Below, piece after piece: positions 12,518 to 20,727 of a stretch of 64,000 nucleotides of DNA (its first letter is position 1; every line of letters begins with the position of its first letter). The stretch comes from an uncultured Eubacterium sp. (GTDB taxonomy: Bacteria > Bacillota > Clostridia > Lachnospirales > Lachnospiraceae), in assembly GCA_947642745.1 (NCBI GenBank), contig CANRTU010000020.1:1-64000 (forward strand), written 5' to 3'. The translations under genes and the position numbers were made by a program. The notes under the pieces are model-generated. The model was not told where the DNA came from and did not search any database. It saw only the letters and a program-made list of their open reading frames with translations.

Positions 12518-12544
12518 GTAGCTTGCTGTCCGCAATCACTATCC
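12515..12544 (-). promoter_or_regulatory. RAT ribonucleic antiterminator for LicT
   Basis: The 30-nt minus-strand segment begins GGATAGTGATTG and ends CAGCAAGCTACACC. This matches the LicT/SacY/BglG RAT pattern (GGAT.GT.A.TG loop CAGGCAA.ACC). It starts a few bases after the predicted transcription start and overlaps the terminator at 12452-12517, the classic BglG-family switch. Confidence 0.85.
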
Positions 12545-12557
12545 TGTTCTGAAATAA

Positions 12558-12586
12558 ATTATAGCACAGTCCCCGGGAAAAGTCAA
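12558..12586 (-). promoter_or_regulatory. Promoter of the beta-glucoside operon
   Basis: Minus-strand -35 TTGACT (12586-12581), 17-bp spacer and -10 TATAAT (12563-12558). It lies directly upstream of the RAT element, so every transcript from it passes the antitermination switch. No clear CcpA site could be read nearby. Confidence 0.85.
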
Positions 12587-12751
12587 CTGTTTTTTATTCA
12601 GGTTTATTTATTTCATTTTTTCCGGTTTTTTTTATCACATCCTTATCACATCCATGTGGCAGATACTGCCACATAAAATGCACCGGCATCCGGAGAATAT
12701 CATTTAAAAAGAACCGCCTTTGCATCTGACATGATAATCCCAGGATACCGG

Positions 12752-12779
12752 AAAAAACCGGGGCGCCTTCTCAGGCGCC
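12752..12779 (-). terminator. Terminator of the PF09818-type ATPase gene
   Basis: Minus-strand hairpin of 7-bp arms (12779-12773, 12768-12762) built on GGCGCC, followed by CCCCGG and six T (12757-12752). The arm overlaps the stop codon of the gene ending at 12771. Confidence 0.75.
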
Positions 12780-14486
12780 TGTCAGCTCCCGGCAGCGGTT
12801 CAGGCACGCATAGATTTCCTGCGTCCTTGGCATGGCTAAATTGCATGGCAGGCAGCGCCCTTCACAGACTGCCCCGAACCCTTTGTCCCGCAGCGTCTTT
12901 TCCAGCAGCATGACTACCGTGCGCAGATCCTTTTTGCCGTCAAACAAATGCTTTCTGGCATACTTTACCAGGTATCCCAGCAGCATCGTCTGCTCGCTGT
13001 CCGCCAGCTGCTCCACATACCGCAGCTCAATCGTATCCCGGTCAATGGAAACTGCGTCCTTTCCCATGCCTTTGACTTTCATCCGGTCATTTTTCGCGGC
13101 TTTTTTATCCAGCGCAAACCGGCGTTGGAAAACCGGCGGCTGGCACCGGGGCAGCTGCGTTTTTTCGTCTGTTACGTCCGCAAAACGTGCCGCTTCTTTT
13201 TTTGCCAGTTCTGTAATTTCAGACGGCTGGTACTGCATCATCTGAATCACATGATCTGCCTTATTAAAATAAGAGCCGCAGCTGCCGGCCACCAGAATGG
13301 TGGAAACGCCGCATACCTGGTACAGATCCCTGACCCGGTCGATAAACGGCGTAATAGGCTCCATCTCCCGGTGGACAACTCTTGCCATCAGTTCATCCCG
13401 TATCATAAAATTCGTAGCGCTTGTATCCTCATCTATTAAAAACAGGCTGGCGCCCGCCTCCATCGCTTCTACTACATTGGCCGCCTGGGACGTGCTGCCG
13501 CTGGCGTCATCGGTCTGAAACGCCTTCGTATCCTTTCCGTTGGGAAGCCCGTTAATAAACATGGAAATATCTGTATATTTAATGCTTCTGCCGTCCTCGG
13601 CACGGATTTTTACCGCTGTATCATCTGTAATAACAAGTTCCCTGCCGTCTCCCGCAATGTGGTTATACACGCCCCGTTCCAGCGCTTTTAACAGTGTGGA
13701 TTTGCCATGGTAGCCGCCGCCCACGATCAGCGTGACACCCTCCGGAATACCCATGCCCCGTACCGGCCCCGCATTTGGCAGTGTAAGCTCCACTTCCATG
13801 GATTCCGGCGACTGGAAACGGACCGCCTGCTTCATCGGCCGGTCAGAAACCCCGGATTCCCTGGGCAGCACTGCGCCGTTTGCCACAAATGCGCAAAGTT
13901 TCCGCTCCTGCAGCTGCTCCCGGACTGCCTGCTGGTCTTCGGCCAGCTTTACCACGTCCGCCAGCTTTTTTTTGTCAGCGTTTTTATAAAATAATGTCTT
14001 TTCCACGCACTGGGGCAGAAAGCGGAACAATATTTTCCGCAGTTCCCCTGCGTTGATTGTCCGCCCATTGGCCGGAAAACCGATTTCCAGACGAAAAACC
14101 AGATTTCCCGTATCCGGAGCGATCTCACAGGCGCTGCGCTCCAGCACCTCCTGTCCGGGCCGGCTGCCGGATATCAGGCCGCTTTTTCCGGAACCTTTCG
14201 CCTGGAAAGAAAAAGCCCCCGCCTCTTTTCCAAAGCGGCGGATCAGTGCGTCGCACAGCGCAATGCGGGTATGCTTTTTGCGGACCGCTTCTTTTGGAAA
14301 ATCCGCTTTCGCACCGTCAATGTGAATGCTTACTTTGGATGGGGACGCAAACGGGTCTCCCTGCACATGGTCAATGGACAGCACGTACTGGCCGAACTGG
14401 TAAGCTCCTGCCGTATCTTTATAGGCCGGATAGCCTCTGTGGTCAATCCGGCGTAATATTTCCTGTAAATCTTCTGCACGTTTCAT
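12771..14486 (-). CDS. Predicted ATPase of the ABC class (PF09818-like)
   Basis: A 571-residue soluble protein with an ABC-type ATPase core but no transporter partner. Conserved stretches include IDHRGYPAYKDTAGAYQFGQY near the N-terminus, a Walker A-like GGGYHGKSTLL in mid-protein, a Walker B-like GASLFLIDEDTSATNFM and TILVAGSCGSYF. These fit the ABC_ATPase family PF09818, whose role is not established. The in-frame ATG at 14486 with AGGAG ten bases upstream is preferred over the open frame reaching 14534. A small unknown gene lies 92 bp upstream in the same direction, so the two may be cotranscribed. A cytoplasmic role is inferred from the lack of signal or membrane segments. Confidence 0.85.
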   Translation of the reverse strand: MKRAEDLQEILRRIDHRGYPAYKDTAGAYQFGQYVLSIDHVQGDPFASPSKVSIHIDGAKADFPKEAVRKKHTRIALCDALIRRFGKEAGAFSFQAKGSGKSGLISGSRPGQEVLERSACEIAPDTGNLVFRLEIGFPANGRTINAGELRKILFRFLPQCVEKTLFYKNADKKKLADVVKLAEDQQAVREQLQERKLCAFVANGAVLPRESGVSDRPMKQAVRFQSPESMEVELTLPNAGPVRGMGIPEGVTLIVGGGYHGKSTLLKALERGVYNHIAGDGRELVITDDTAVKIRAEDGRSIKYTDISMFINGLPNGKDTKAFQTDDASGSTSQAANVVEAMEAGASLFLIDEDTSATNFMIRDELMARVVHREMEPITPFIDRVRDLYQVCGVSTILVAGSCGSYFNKADHVIQMMQYQPSEITELAKKEAARFADVTDEKTQLPRCQPPVFQRRFALDKKAAKNDRMKVKGMGKDAVSIDRDTIELRYVEQLADSEQTMLLGYLVKYARKHLFDGKKDLRTVVMLLEKTLRDKGFGAVCEGRCLPCNLAMPRTQEIYACLNRCRELTGA

Positions 14487-14578
14487 ATTTTGTCTGCTCC
14501 TGTTTTTGCTGCAGTGATCCGGCTGTACCGGCATTTATTATTTCTGTTTCCTGTTTCCGGTGGCAGTATCCTGCCTGT

Positions 14579-14977
14579 CTAAACCGGATCTTCCACCTGG
14601 ATATCGCAGTAATCCTGTCCGCTTTCCGATCGGAATTTATAGTTTTTACGTTCCGTTCCATACTGCCAGGACAGGCTGCCCTCCATTTCCATATAGGAAC
14701 ATGCCCCTGCAATGGTCTCCAACGCTTCCGCCAGTTCAAAAGCCAGACCGCCGGCGTCTTCCGGTATAGCGCATACTTCCTCGTGAATATCGCCCCGGAT
14801 ACAGCAGCGCAGAACATATTCCCCGGGCTCGCTCTCATCTTCCACCAGAGACTGCCTCAGATAGGAATTGGAACAATTTGCCAGCAGATTTTTCACAAAT
14901 GTCATACTGGACTGGATGCGGGAAAAGGAAACATCCTCCGCTTCCAGATAAATCTGATAAGTTGCTGATAAGCTCAT
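14579..14977 (-). CDS. Hypothetical protein, 132 residues
   Basis: Not recognised. The predicted protein is short, soluble and acidic, with no signal peptide or membrane helix. It has two cysteines in VLRCCIRGD and an alternating beta-like pattern. The ATG at 14977 has AGGAGAGACTT in front; the frame also contains an upstream ATG-less extension to 14995. It lies 92 bp upstream of the PF09818-like ATPase and probably shares its transcript. The 90-bp upstream region holds two copies of ATCATATGAT, suggesting specific regulation. Coding is supported by the ribosome binding site and sensible amino-acid composition. Confidence 0.7.
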   Translation of the reverse strand: MSLSATYQIYLEAEDVSFSRIQSSMTFVKNLLANCSNSYLRQSLVEDESEPGEYVLRCCIRGDIHEEVCAIPEDAGGLAFELAEALETIAGACSYMEMEGSLSWQYGTERKNYKFRSESGQDYCDIQVEDPV

Positions 14978-14990
14978 AAGTCTCTCCTGT

Positions 14991-15060
14991 ATCATATGAT
15001 TTTTATTATCATATAATTTCTATACATAATTTCCATGTATAATTTCTGTCATCATATGAT
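14991..15060. repeat. Repeated ATCATATGAT palindromes upstream of 14977
   Basis: The perfect palindrome ATCATATGAT occurs at 14991-15000 and 15051-15060, exactly 60 bp apart. Between them are three ATAATTTC repeats. Equal-phase palindromes just upstream of a gene look like operator sites, but no regulator can be assigned. Confidence 0.45.
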
Positions 15061-15154
15061 TTCTGTTCTGATTCATGTTCTTGTTACCGCAATTTGCGCT
15101 GTTTACCATTATATCCTATCCGGATATTTTATTGTAGTAAAATTTTTATTAACT

Positions 15155-16141
15155 TTAATCATCCTGATCCCCGCACGCCGGTTCTTTGTTTTCCTCCCGG
15201 ATCTGTCCATACGTTTCTTTGAGATACCGGTCTGTTTCGATCAGGCGCATCTCAAAATCCCGCCGGTCTTTTTGCGCAATGCTGGAAAGCACCAGACCGG
15301 AAAAAAAAGAAACGATACCCGCCAGGGCGATAAAGCAGGCCACAATCAGTGTCGGAAAATTTGGTACTGACTGTATCCGGTAAAATTTTATTAAAATTGG
15401 CAGAAACAGTCCCAGGGCCGCACATTCCAGCGCCCCTGCCAGTATGCTGAAAAATATATCCGGCTTGTAATTGCGAAACAGCTTCCCAATCAGCTTTAAT
15501 ACCTGGATACCGTCAGAAAACGTATTGAGCTTGGACATACTTCCGCAGGGCCTGTCCCTGTAACCGACGATAACGTGTCCGGTCTGCATGTTTTTATCCA
15601 CCGCATGTATGGTCATTTCCGTCTCTATTTCGAATCCCCTGGAAAGTACCGGAAATGTTTTTACAAACTGATAACTGAATCCACGGCATCCGGTCATGAT
15701 ATCCCGGATATCTGTACGGAACAATGTATTAATCATGGCACGGACCAGGGAATTTCCCATATTGTGAAAAGGTCTTTTATTTTCCACATAATATGTAGAA
15801 GAAAGCCTGTCCCCGATTACCATATCCACATGATGATACAGTACTTTATCCGCCATCTCTCTGGCATGTTCCGGGGAATACGTATCGTCCCCGTCCACCA
15901 TCAGATAGCATAAGGCGTCCACTTCCCGGAACATCCGGCGGATCACATTTCCTTTCCCCTGCATATATTCCCGCCGGACGATGGCGCCTGCCCTGCGGGC
16001 AATGTCTGCGGTATTATCGTCAGAATTATTGTCATATACATAGATCACAGCCTCCGGAAGCGCCTGTCTCCAGTCCAGAACTACTTTTTCAATTGTCTTT
16101 GCTTCGTTATAACACGGAATAAGCACTGCGATTTTGTCCAT
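15155..16141 (-). CDS. Family 2 glycosyltransferase, DPM1/GtrB-like, membrane-anchored
   Basis: A 328-residue enzyme that would transfer a sugar from a nucleotide donor to a lipid carrier such as undecaprenyl phosphate. The GT-A domain (about 1-225) shows IAVLIPCYNEAKTI, DNNSDDNTADIA and the metal-binding MVDGDDTYSPEH. Two C-terminal transmembrane helices (about 235-255 and 268-292) precede a basic cytoplasmic tail, the layout of GtrB/ArnC-type transferases. It stands apart from the capsule cluster and has no GtrA flippase or acceptor-modifying partner nearby, so the glycan it serves is unknown. Confidence 0.88.
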   Translation of the reverse strand: MDKIAVLIPCYNEAKTIEKVVLDWRQALPEAVIYVYDNNSDDNTADIARRAGAIVRREYMQGKGNVIRRMFREVDALCYLMVDGDDTYSPEHAREMADKVLYHHVDMVIGDRLSSTYYVENKRPFHNMGNSLVRAMINTLFRTDIRDIMTGCRGFSYQFVKTFPVLSRGFEIETEMTIHAVDKNMQTGHVIVGYRDRPCGSMSKLNTFSDGIQVLKLIGKLFRNYKPDIFFSILAGALECAALGLFLPILIKFYRIQSVPNFPTLIVACFIALAGIVSFFSGLVLSSIAQKDRRDFEMRLIETDRYLKETYGQIREENKEPACGDQDD

Positions 16142-16397
16142 TTTACTATCCTTCTGATGTGATAAACTGATGAATCAGTATTCATAAAATCCCGGTTCAC
16201 CACTGTCTTTTTTACAGCCTGTCAGGCCCGCCGGATACATGTGCGGGATATTTTATGAAACGTTCCCCGGTTTTGCCGCAGCTGCGCCTGTGCGGACCAT
16301 CGCACAGACTGATCTGTGACTGCGGACTGTGCCGCTTTATTTTGTGTACACTGAATATCATAAGTTATTATATAAATATATGTCAATGGTAAATTAG

Positions 16398-16762
16398 TAC
16401 TACAGCGAACAATGCCATATAATACATGGTTATCTTTCATTTCATGTAACAGATCAGTTGTGGATAGCTGTATATTTTCCGGACACCGGGGAAAGGCAGC
16501 CGGTCCCTGCCGGCATTCCGGTTCCAAAAAGCGGGAATCTCTAAGTTTTCTGCCGGGAAAACATTCTTACCGGACGGACCGGCGCCCATCCGCTATGAAA
16601 GCCTTCCGTGCGGAAATCCCGGAACTGCCAGCTTTCCGGAGCCGGAACAGCGGCAGGGGCAGCACGCCTTTCCCCGGCGTCCGGAAGATACGGTTATCTT
16701 CCGGCTGCCATAATTAAAAATGAAAGATAACCATGTATTAACAGATATTGTTCGCTGTAGTA
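16398..16762. mobile_element. MITE-like element with 44-bp inverted ends
   Basis: The left end (16398-16441, starting TACTACAGCGAACAAT) and the right end (16719-16762) are inverted repeats of about 44 bp with a few mismatches, both including ATACATGGTTATCTTTCATTT. The 365-bp unit has no credible gene, which fits a non-autonomous inverted-repeat element. Its interior carries the second copy of the hairpin repeat seen at 557-621. Confidence 0.75.
16644..16707. repeat. Dispersed hairpin repeat, copy 2
   Basis: Nearly identical to 557-621. In this copy CCGGAAGATA-CGGT-TATCTTCCGG is a perfect 10-bp hairpin. It lies inside the inverted-repeat element 16398-16762. Confidence 0.7.
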
Positions 16763-16765
16763 TCA

Positions 16766-16800
16766 GGGCGTGTCTGAAAAATGCTTTCTGTAAGATGTAT
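16766..16800. repeat. Left end of an AGAGCGTGT-type element
   Basis: GGGCGTGTCTGAAAAATGCTTTCTGTAAGATGT matches, in pieces, the left end of the elements at 19076, 27228 and 42044. No matching right end is found before the duplicated block starts at 16867. The counterpart GACACGCTCC end at about 21085-21110 lies in the other copy of that block. Confidence 0.55.
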
Positions 16801-16866
16801 TCTGAAGCTTATGAGAATTATATACATACTGGAAATGAATTTTTATAATACGGGAATGCCGCATTA

Positions 16867-17506
16867 TAAGAAACGCCCGGTTCCAGCCGCAACATAATGC
16901 AGTACAGCAGATATCACATCCGGAAAGATCCCGGATGATTCAAGGGAGTTTATTTGCATTTCCTTTTTTATATGACTGCAGAGCACAGGGGGCCATGCTG
17001 TTAATACAGGCAGTGCGGCCAGTCTGTATCCGTTGTGGAAATTTATTACCCTGCTACTGCGTCTTTCCCAGAACAGGCGCCAGCTGTCTGGTCTTCCAGG
17101 ATTTTATCACATTGACAGACAACGCCACACATAAGAGAACAGCCGCTGTGGAAATTAAGGCAAACGCCGGTACATCGAATACAAAGTCATGCCCGTATAC
17201 TTTCATATCTGAAAGATTATAGAGGGTGCGTGTCACCGGATGGGAGACAGCATACGCCACGATGACCGAAATTACTGCGGCTGTCATATTTTCGTATAAA
17301 AACAGCTGTCTGGCCATGGCCACACTCAGTCCCACGGCACGCAGCATACAGATTTCCCCGGTTCTTACATGCATACGGCAGGCGATGTTATTTGCCATAT
17401 TAATCAGAAGCAGCACAAAAGCCGTAATGGCAATGCCATAAATACAGACCATCTATTTGTAGTAAAGCATTCTGTTCTGCTCCCGGCTGCCGGCAAGACT
17501 GCGGGT
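16867..17506. repeat. Direct duplication, copy 1
   Basis: 640 bp that align with 20921-21608 at very high identity by eye, in the same orientation. The block holds the last ~150 codons of an FtsX permease plus about 190 bp of downstream sequence. This copy lacks a 49-bp segment present in the other, bounded by GGCAGTG direct repeats. Confidence 0.9.
17054..17506 (-). pseudogene. Truncated FtsX permease (3' end only)
   Basis: The C-terminal part of the permease encoded at 21156-23720, covering the last FtsX membrane domain (MVCIYGIAITAFVLLL, then MHVRTGEICMLRAVGLS). It lacks everything upstream of 17506 and carries a CAG-to-TAG nonsense codon at 17455-17453, so it cannot be made as a permease. 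The remaining frame is otherwise intact with only a few substitutions, which suggests a recent duplication. Confidence 0.9.
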
Positions 17507-17601
17507 CGTCACAGGACAAACGCACGAGTGAATAAATTGTGAACAAACACCACTTTTACTGTAATTTTGTGGTATTATTACAATAATGGTGGTGTTTGGC
17601 A

Positions 17602-18011
17602 ATGACAGAGATATTAAAAACAATAGAATTAATTGATGATAAAAGACAGGAAAAGAAGGTCAGGCATAAACTGCCTGATGTTGTGGTGATTGTGCTGTTT
17701 GCAAAACTGGCCAATGCCGATGACTGACAGGAAGTTGGGATTTTTGCAAAGTCAAATGAAGACTTCCCCAGGCGGTACACTGAACTTGAAAACGGCATCC
17801 CTTCACATGACACAATGCAGAGGGTTATGGGGAGCATTGCACCTGAATATATGCAGGGTGTTTATCAGAAATGGAATGAGACTGTAAACAGCAATGAAGG
17901 GGAGGCGCTCAAAAAAATCATAAAACAGAAGCATGCAGATTACACGCTGGCGGTAAAGGAAAACCAAAAAAACCTGTACCGGGAAATCAGTGAATATTTT
18001 TTGACAATAAG
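17602..18011 (+). pseudogene. ISAs1-family transposase relic
   Basis: Starts MTEILKTIELIDDKRQEKKV, then RHKLPDVVVIVLFAKLANADD and a TGA stop at about 17725-17727. It continues in frame with QEVGIFAKSNEDFPRRYTELENGIPSHDTMQRVMG. The ISAs1 N-terminal domain is clear. The text then jumps from NSNEGE to ALKKIIKQKHADYTLAVKENQ, so most of the DDE catalytic core is deleted. One nonsense codon plus a large internal deletion make it non-functional. Inverted ends could not be placed. Confidence 0.82.
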
Positions 18012-18144
18012 GTATAATAAAGAGAATAAACATTCATGCGTTTGTCCTATGGTTGTCATTTTTTGTATTGCTATTTTGACCAAATTGTGTTACAATACAA
18101 CTATCAAATTTTCAATTTTGACAAATAGAAAAGAGGTGGTTCCA

Positions 18145-18186
18145 ATGAGCCAGAAAATTGCAACACGTTTTTCTCCCCCAGCATAA
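18145..18186 (+). CDS. 13-residue leader peptide ORF
   Basis: ATG at 18145 with AAAAGAGGTGG eight bases upstream encodes MSQKIATRFSPPA and a TAA. The stop lies 19 bp before the next ATG at 18206. Upstream is a plausible promoter (TTGCTA, 17 bp, TACAAT around 18069-18097). The strong ribosome binding site and close spacing suggest a translated leader, but a spurious ORF cannot be ruled out. Confidence 0.4.
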   Translation: MSQKIATRFSPPA

Positions 18187-18205
18187 TATCAAAGGAGGTT
18201 TTAGT

Positions 18206-19021
18206 ATGAAAAAATTTTTATCACTTATTCTGTCTCTGACAATGATCTTTACCCTTTCTTCTACGGCCCTTGCAGCAGATAACACACCAAAAGCTATTAC
18301 CCTGACTGACGAAGTACTCCAATCTCTGACCGATGAAGATTTAAACAACTGCTACGGCTACCTGCTTGAATACAAGAAAAACAATCCCAACTGTACAAAT
18401 GAAGATCTTGATCGCCTTGCAACCGAATTTTACATTGAAGCCTATAATGCACACGGCCACACTCCTGTTCCAAACAGTTGGTATGATGATCTGCTTATCA
18501 GCGCTTCCGGTATGAACCCGGACGAACTTGCACTGTCCAAGAAGTATCCATCTGATCTGGCCGCTGTTTACTCATCTGCAAAAATTGCAAACAATAAGGC
18601 TTCCTCTCGTTACAACCAAGGTGCATACCTGGGAAATCAAGATGCTTTTCGTCACGCCGCATGGAACGCATTATTGATTTGCAGATTCTATGCACTTCAA
18701 AAGGGTGATTTTGCATGGTGCTTAACGAGGACAAGAGAATGGACAACTGCTCATGAAACTGGTGCTCCAGATGACGCAAATCTGACGGCCGCCCAAAAGA
18801 AAGCAGACTATGACATGGATATACTCAATAACGCAGCCGGTAGAGCCGCTGCCGAAACTACCTATACCAGTGAGGCTCTGGCTCTCGAAAAAGTGCAGTA
18901 CTATGTAGACAATGGTTTCTGTAAGAGAATAAAAACCGATGCTCAAATGACATACACTTACGAACAAATGCTCAATGATACCTGGACGCTTAGACCTACT
19001 AACACTGTCGGAAAGCGATAA
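18206..19021 (+). CDS. Secreted protein, DUF6973-like
   Basis: A 271-residue exported protein. A signal peptide (MKKFLSLILSLTMIFTL...TALA, residues 1-24, AxA cleavage site) is followed by a soluble domain. Its central part reads YNQGAYLGNQDAFRHAAWNALL and later TTAHETGAPDD, a His-rich pattern as in DUF6973, a family with suspected phospholipase- or metal-dependent hydrolase-like activity. AAAGGAGG precedes the ATG; the open frame upstream is discarded. A strong terminator follows. Neighbours are a transposase relic and repeat elements, and the lower GC than flanking genes suggests transfer. The family assignment is from motif recall only. Confidence 0.7.
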   Translation: MKKFLSLILSLTMIFTLSSTALAADNTPKAITLTDEVLQSLTDEDLNNCYGYLLEYKKNNPNCTNEDLDRLATEFYIEAYNAHGHTPVPNSWYDDLLISASGMNPDELALSKKYPSDLAAVYSSAKIANNKASSRYNQGAYLGNQDAFRHAAWNALLICRFYALQKGDFAWCLTRTREWTTAHETGAPDDANLTAAQKKADYDMDILNNAAGRAAAETTYTSEALALEKVQYYVDNGFCKRIKTDAQMTYTYEQMLNDTWTLRPTNTVGKR

Positions 19022-19027
19022 CCTCAA

Positions 19028-19059
19028 AATAAGAGCACCCATCACGGGGTGCTCTTATT
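19028..19059 (+). terminator. Terminator of the secreted-protein gene
   Basis: Perfect 13-bp arms AATAAGAGCACCC / GGGTGCTCTTATT with a 6-base loop, starting 7 bp after the stop codon and followed by GCTTTTGC. Confidence 0.85.
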
Positions 19060-19075
19060 GCTTTTGCTAATTCCC

Positions 19076-19278
19076 AGAGCGTGTTTGAAAAATGCTTTCT
19101 GACAGATGTGCCCAAAGGGTATGATATACCCTAAAGGGCATGATATGGGAGATTTACGCCAAATTCAGGGCGCATACCCAAAGGGCACGATGTAGTGGGC
19201 TATGTAACCCGGATTTGGCGCAAATATCACGCAAAGTGGGGAGTGCAGATGGCGGGAATGATTTTTCAAACACGCTCT
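19076..19278. mobile_element. MITE-like element A, copy 1 (203 bp)
   Basis: Bounded by the perfect 18-bp inverted repeat AGAGCGTGTTTGAAAAAT. The left subterminal sequence is GCTTTCTGACAGATGT; the right one reads (inverted) CATTCCCGCCATCTGCACT. The interior has repeated CCCAAAGGGCATGATA motifs in both orientations. It carries no gene. Its right end supplies the stop codon of the membrane protein at 19266-19565. Confidence 0.85.
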
Positions 19279-19565
19279 AATAAAACAACATCAATGAAAT
19301 TCAATAAAATCAGTGCAATAATACCCCAGACCAAAATAGTTTTAATACACGCAATATTCTCACTAACCAAAGTAACCTCGCCATGTAAAATCCACTGATT
19401 TATAATCTCAACTTCCTGAAAAACAGAAATAAGCCCACAAGATAAGCTGCCGAAAACCAGATAAATACTCTTTTTTTCTTTCCTGCAAAGCAAACTAATC
19501 AAATTAATAATCCCAAGAACAAACGCAATTCCACCAAAAAAAATCCACGACACATTCCAATCCAT
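19266..19565 (-). CDS. Small membrane protein with three predicted helices
   Basis: A 99-residue hydrophobic protein, not recognised. Segments WIFFGGIAFVLGIINLISLL, IYLVFGSLSCGLISVF and TILVWGIIALILLNFIDVV look transmembrane. AAAGGAAC precedes the ATG at 19565. The last three residues (Glu-Arg-Val) and the TGA come from the inverted end of element A copy 1 (19076-19278), so the natural C-terminus may have been replaced by the insertion. It is flanked on both sides by element A copies. Function unknown. Confidence 0.6.
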   Translation of the reverse strand: MDWNVSWIFFGGIAFVLGIINLISLLCRKEKKSIYLVFGSLSCGLISVFQEVEIINQWILHGEVTLVSENIACIKTILVWGIIALILLNFIDVVLLERV

Positions 19566-19593
19566 ATTTTGTTCCTTTCTCAATAATCATTCC

Positions 19594-19847
19594 AGAGCGT
19601 ATTTGAAAAATCATTCCCGCCATCTGCACTCCCCACTTTGTACCCTGAAGGGCATGATACGGATTATTTTACCCAAATTTAGTCAATGTAGCCCGCTATA
19701 TCATGCCCTTTGGGTACACTCCTGAATCTGGGTCAAATCCTCCATATCATGCCCTTTAGGGTACAAGCTGTGAAGCATACCCAAAAAGCACGATGTATCA
19801 CGCCCTTTAGGGTACATCTGTCAGAAAGCATTTTTCAAACACGCTCT
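19594..19847. mobile_element. MITE-like element A, copy 2 (254 bp)
   Basis: Same ends as copy 1, in inverted orientation (CATTCCCGCC subterminal sequence on the left, GCTTTCTGACAGATGT on the right). The left end has one change (AGAGCGTATTTG). The interior is longer, with four or more CCCTTTGGGT/ATCATGCC-type short inverted motifs. It lies 7 bp from the parA relic and 28 bp upstream of the small membrane protein start. Confidence 0.85.
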
Positions 19848-19853
19848 AACACT

Positions 19854-20550
19854 TCACTTACTTCTACCTTTGTCCGCCCGGGCCTCCTCTACCACCACAC
19901 CCGCCCGGATGTAAGTCTGACAGACCGGCGCAGAAATGTACTCGCTCAACTGCTCCGTCAGCTCCCTGATCTGCCGGCTGATGTTTACCCTGGGATTAAA
20001 CCTGGTAAACAGGATACCTCGTATCTTCACACCAGAATTACAATACCTCTGGACGCTGCCAGCGGTCTCATTAAGCTGGGAAATTCCAGCTGTGACAAAA
20101 ATCCCTGCCGTGGTGGGTATCAAAATATCCGGGGCACAGGTGAAGGCGTTCACCGTCAGCACACCCAGCGAGGGTGGCGTATCGATCACAACGAAATCAT
20201 AGTTTCCGGCCACCGCAGAAACGGCCTCCTTCAGCTGGTGCTCCCTGCCGGTTTGGAAAAGCTCCTGCTCCGCTCTGGCCAGCATGATGTTGGCCGGAAC
20301 CACATCATATCCGCCCTTCATGTGCTGAATGGCCTCCCCTGTATCAGCCGCCCGCTTCATCACCTCATAGACTGTCGGCACGTTGTAGTTCTCCGCACCA
20401 CAGGCCGTTGAGAAATTCCCCCCGGGGGTCAGGATTGATGTCCGGCACCGTATATCCCCGGTCCGCTAACCCCGCAGCCAGAGCCTGGGCCGTGGTGGTC
20501 TTACCGACACCTCCCTTTTAACTGGCTACCGCTACAATCACATCTCTCAC
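19854..20550 (-). pseudogene. ParA/Soj-type partition ATPase, inactivated
   Basis: A ParA family protein in pieces. Starting at the GTG at 20550 (AAAAGGAAC upstream) it reads VRDVIVAVAS, then a TAA (20520-20518) where SNQ or similar is expected, followed by the Walker [22 protein letters not shown] base change in a G-run near 20417-20425 shifts the frame; the rest ([33 protein letters not shown]) runs to 19854. One nonsense codon and one frameshift rule out function. It is probably a leftover of an integrated plasmid or conjugative element; no parB was found. Confidence 0.85.
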
Positions 20551-20727
20551 GTTCCTTTTCTATGAATCTACAAAAATATTTTATATTTATCTATGTTTCT
20601 ATTTTGCCATAAATATACAACTATAGCAATATAGAAAAGAAGAAATTTATAAATATATTTTTCTACATTTGCAGACATACAGAAAAATATATCCCCGGTC
20701 TTTTATTTTCGCCTGGGGTTATACGTT

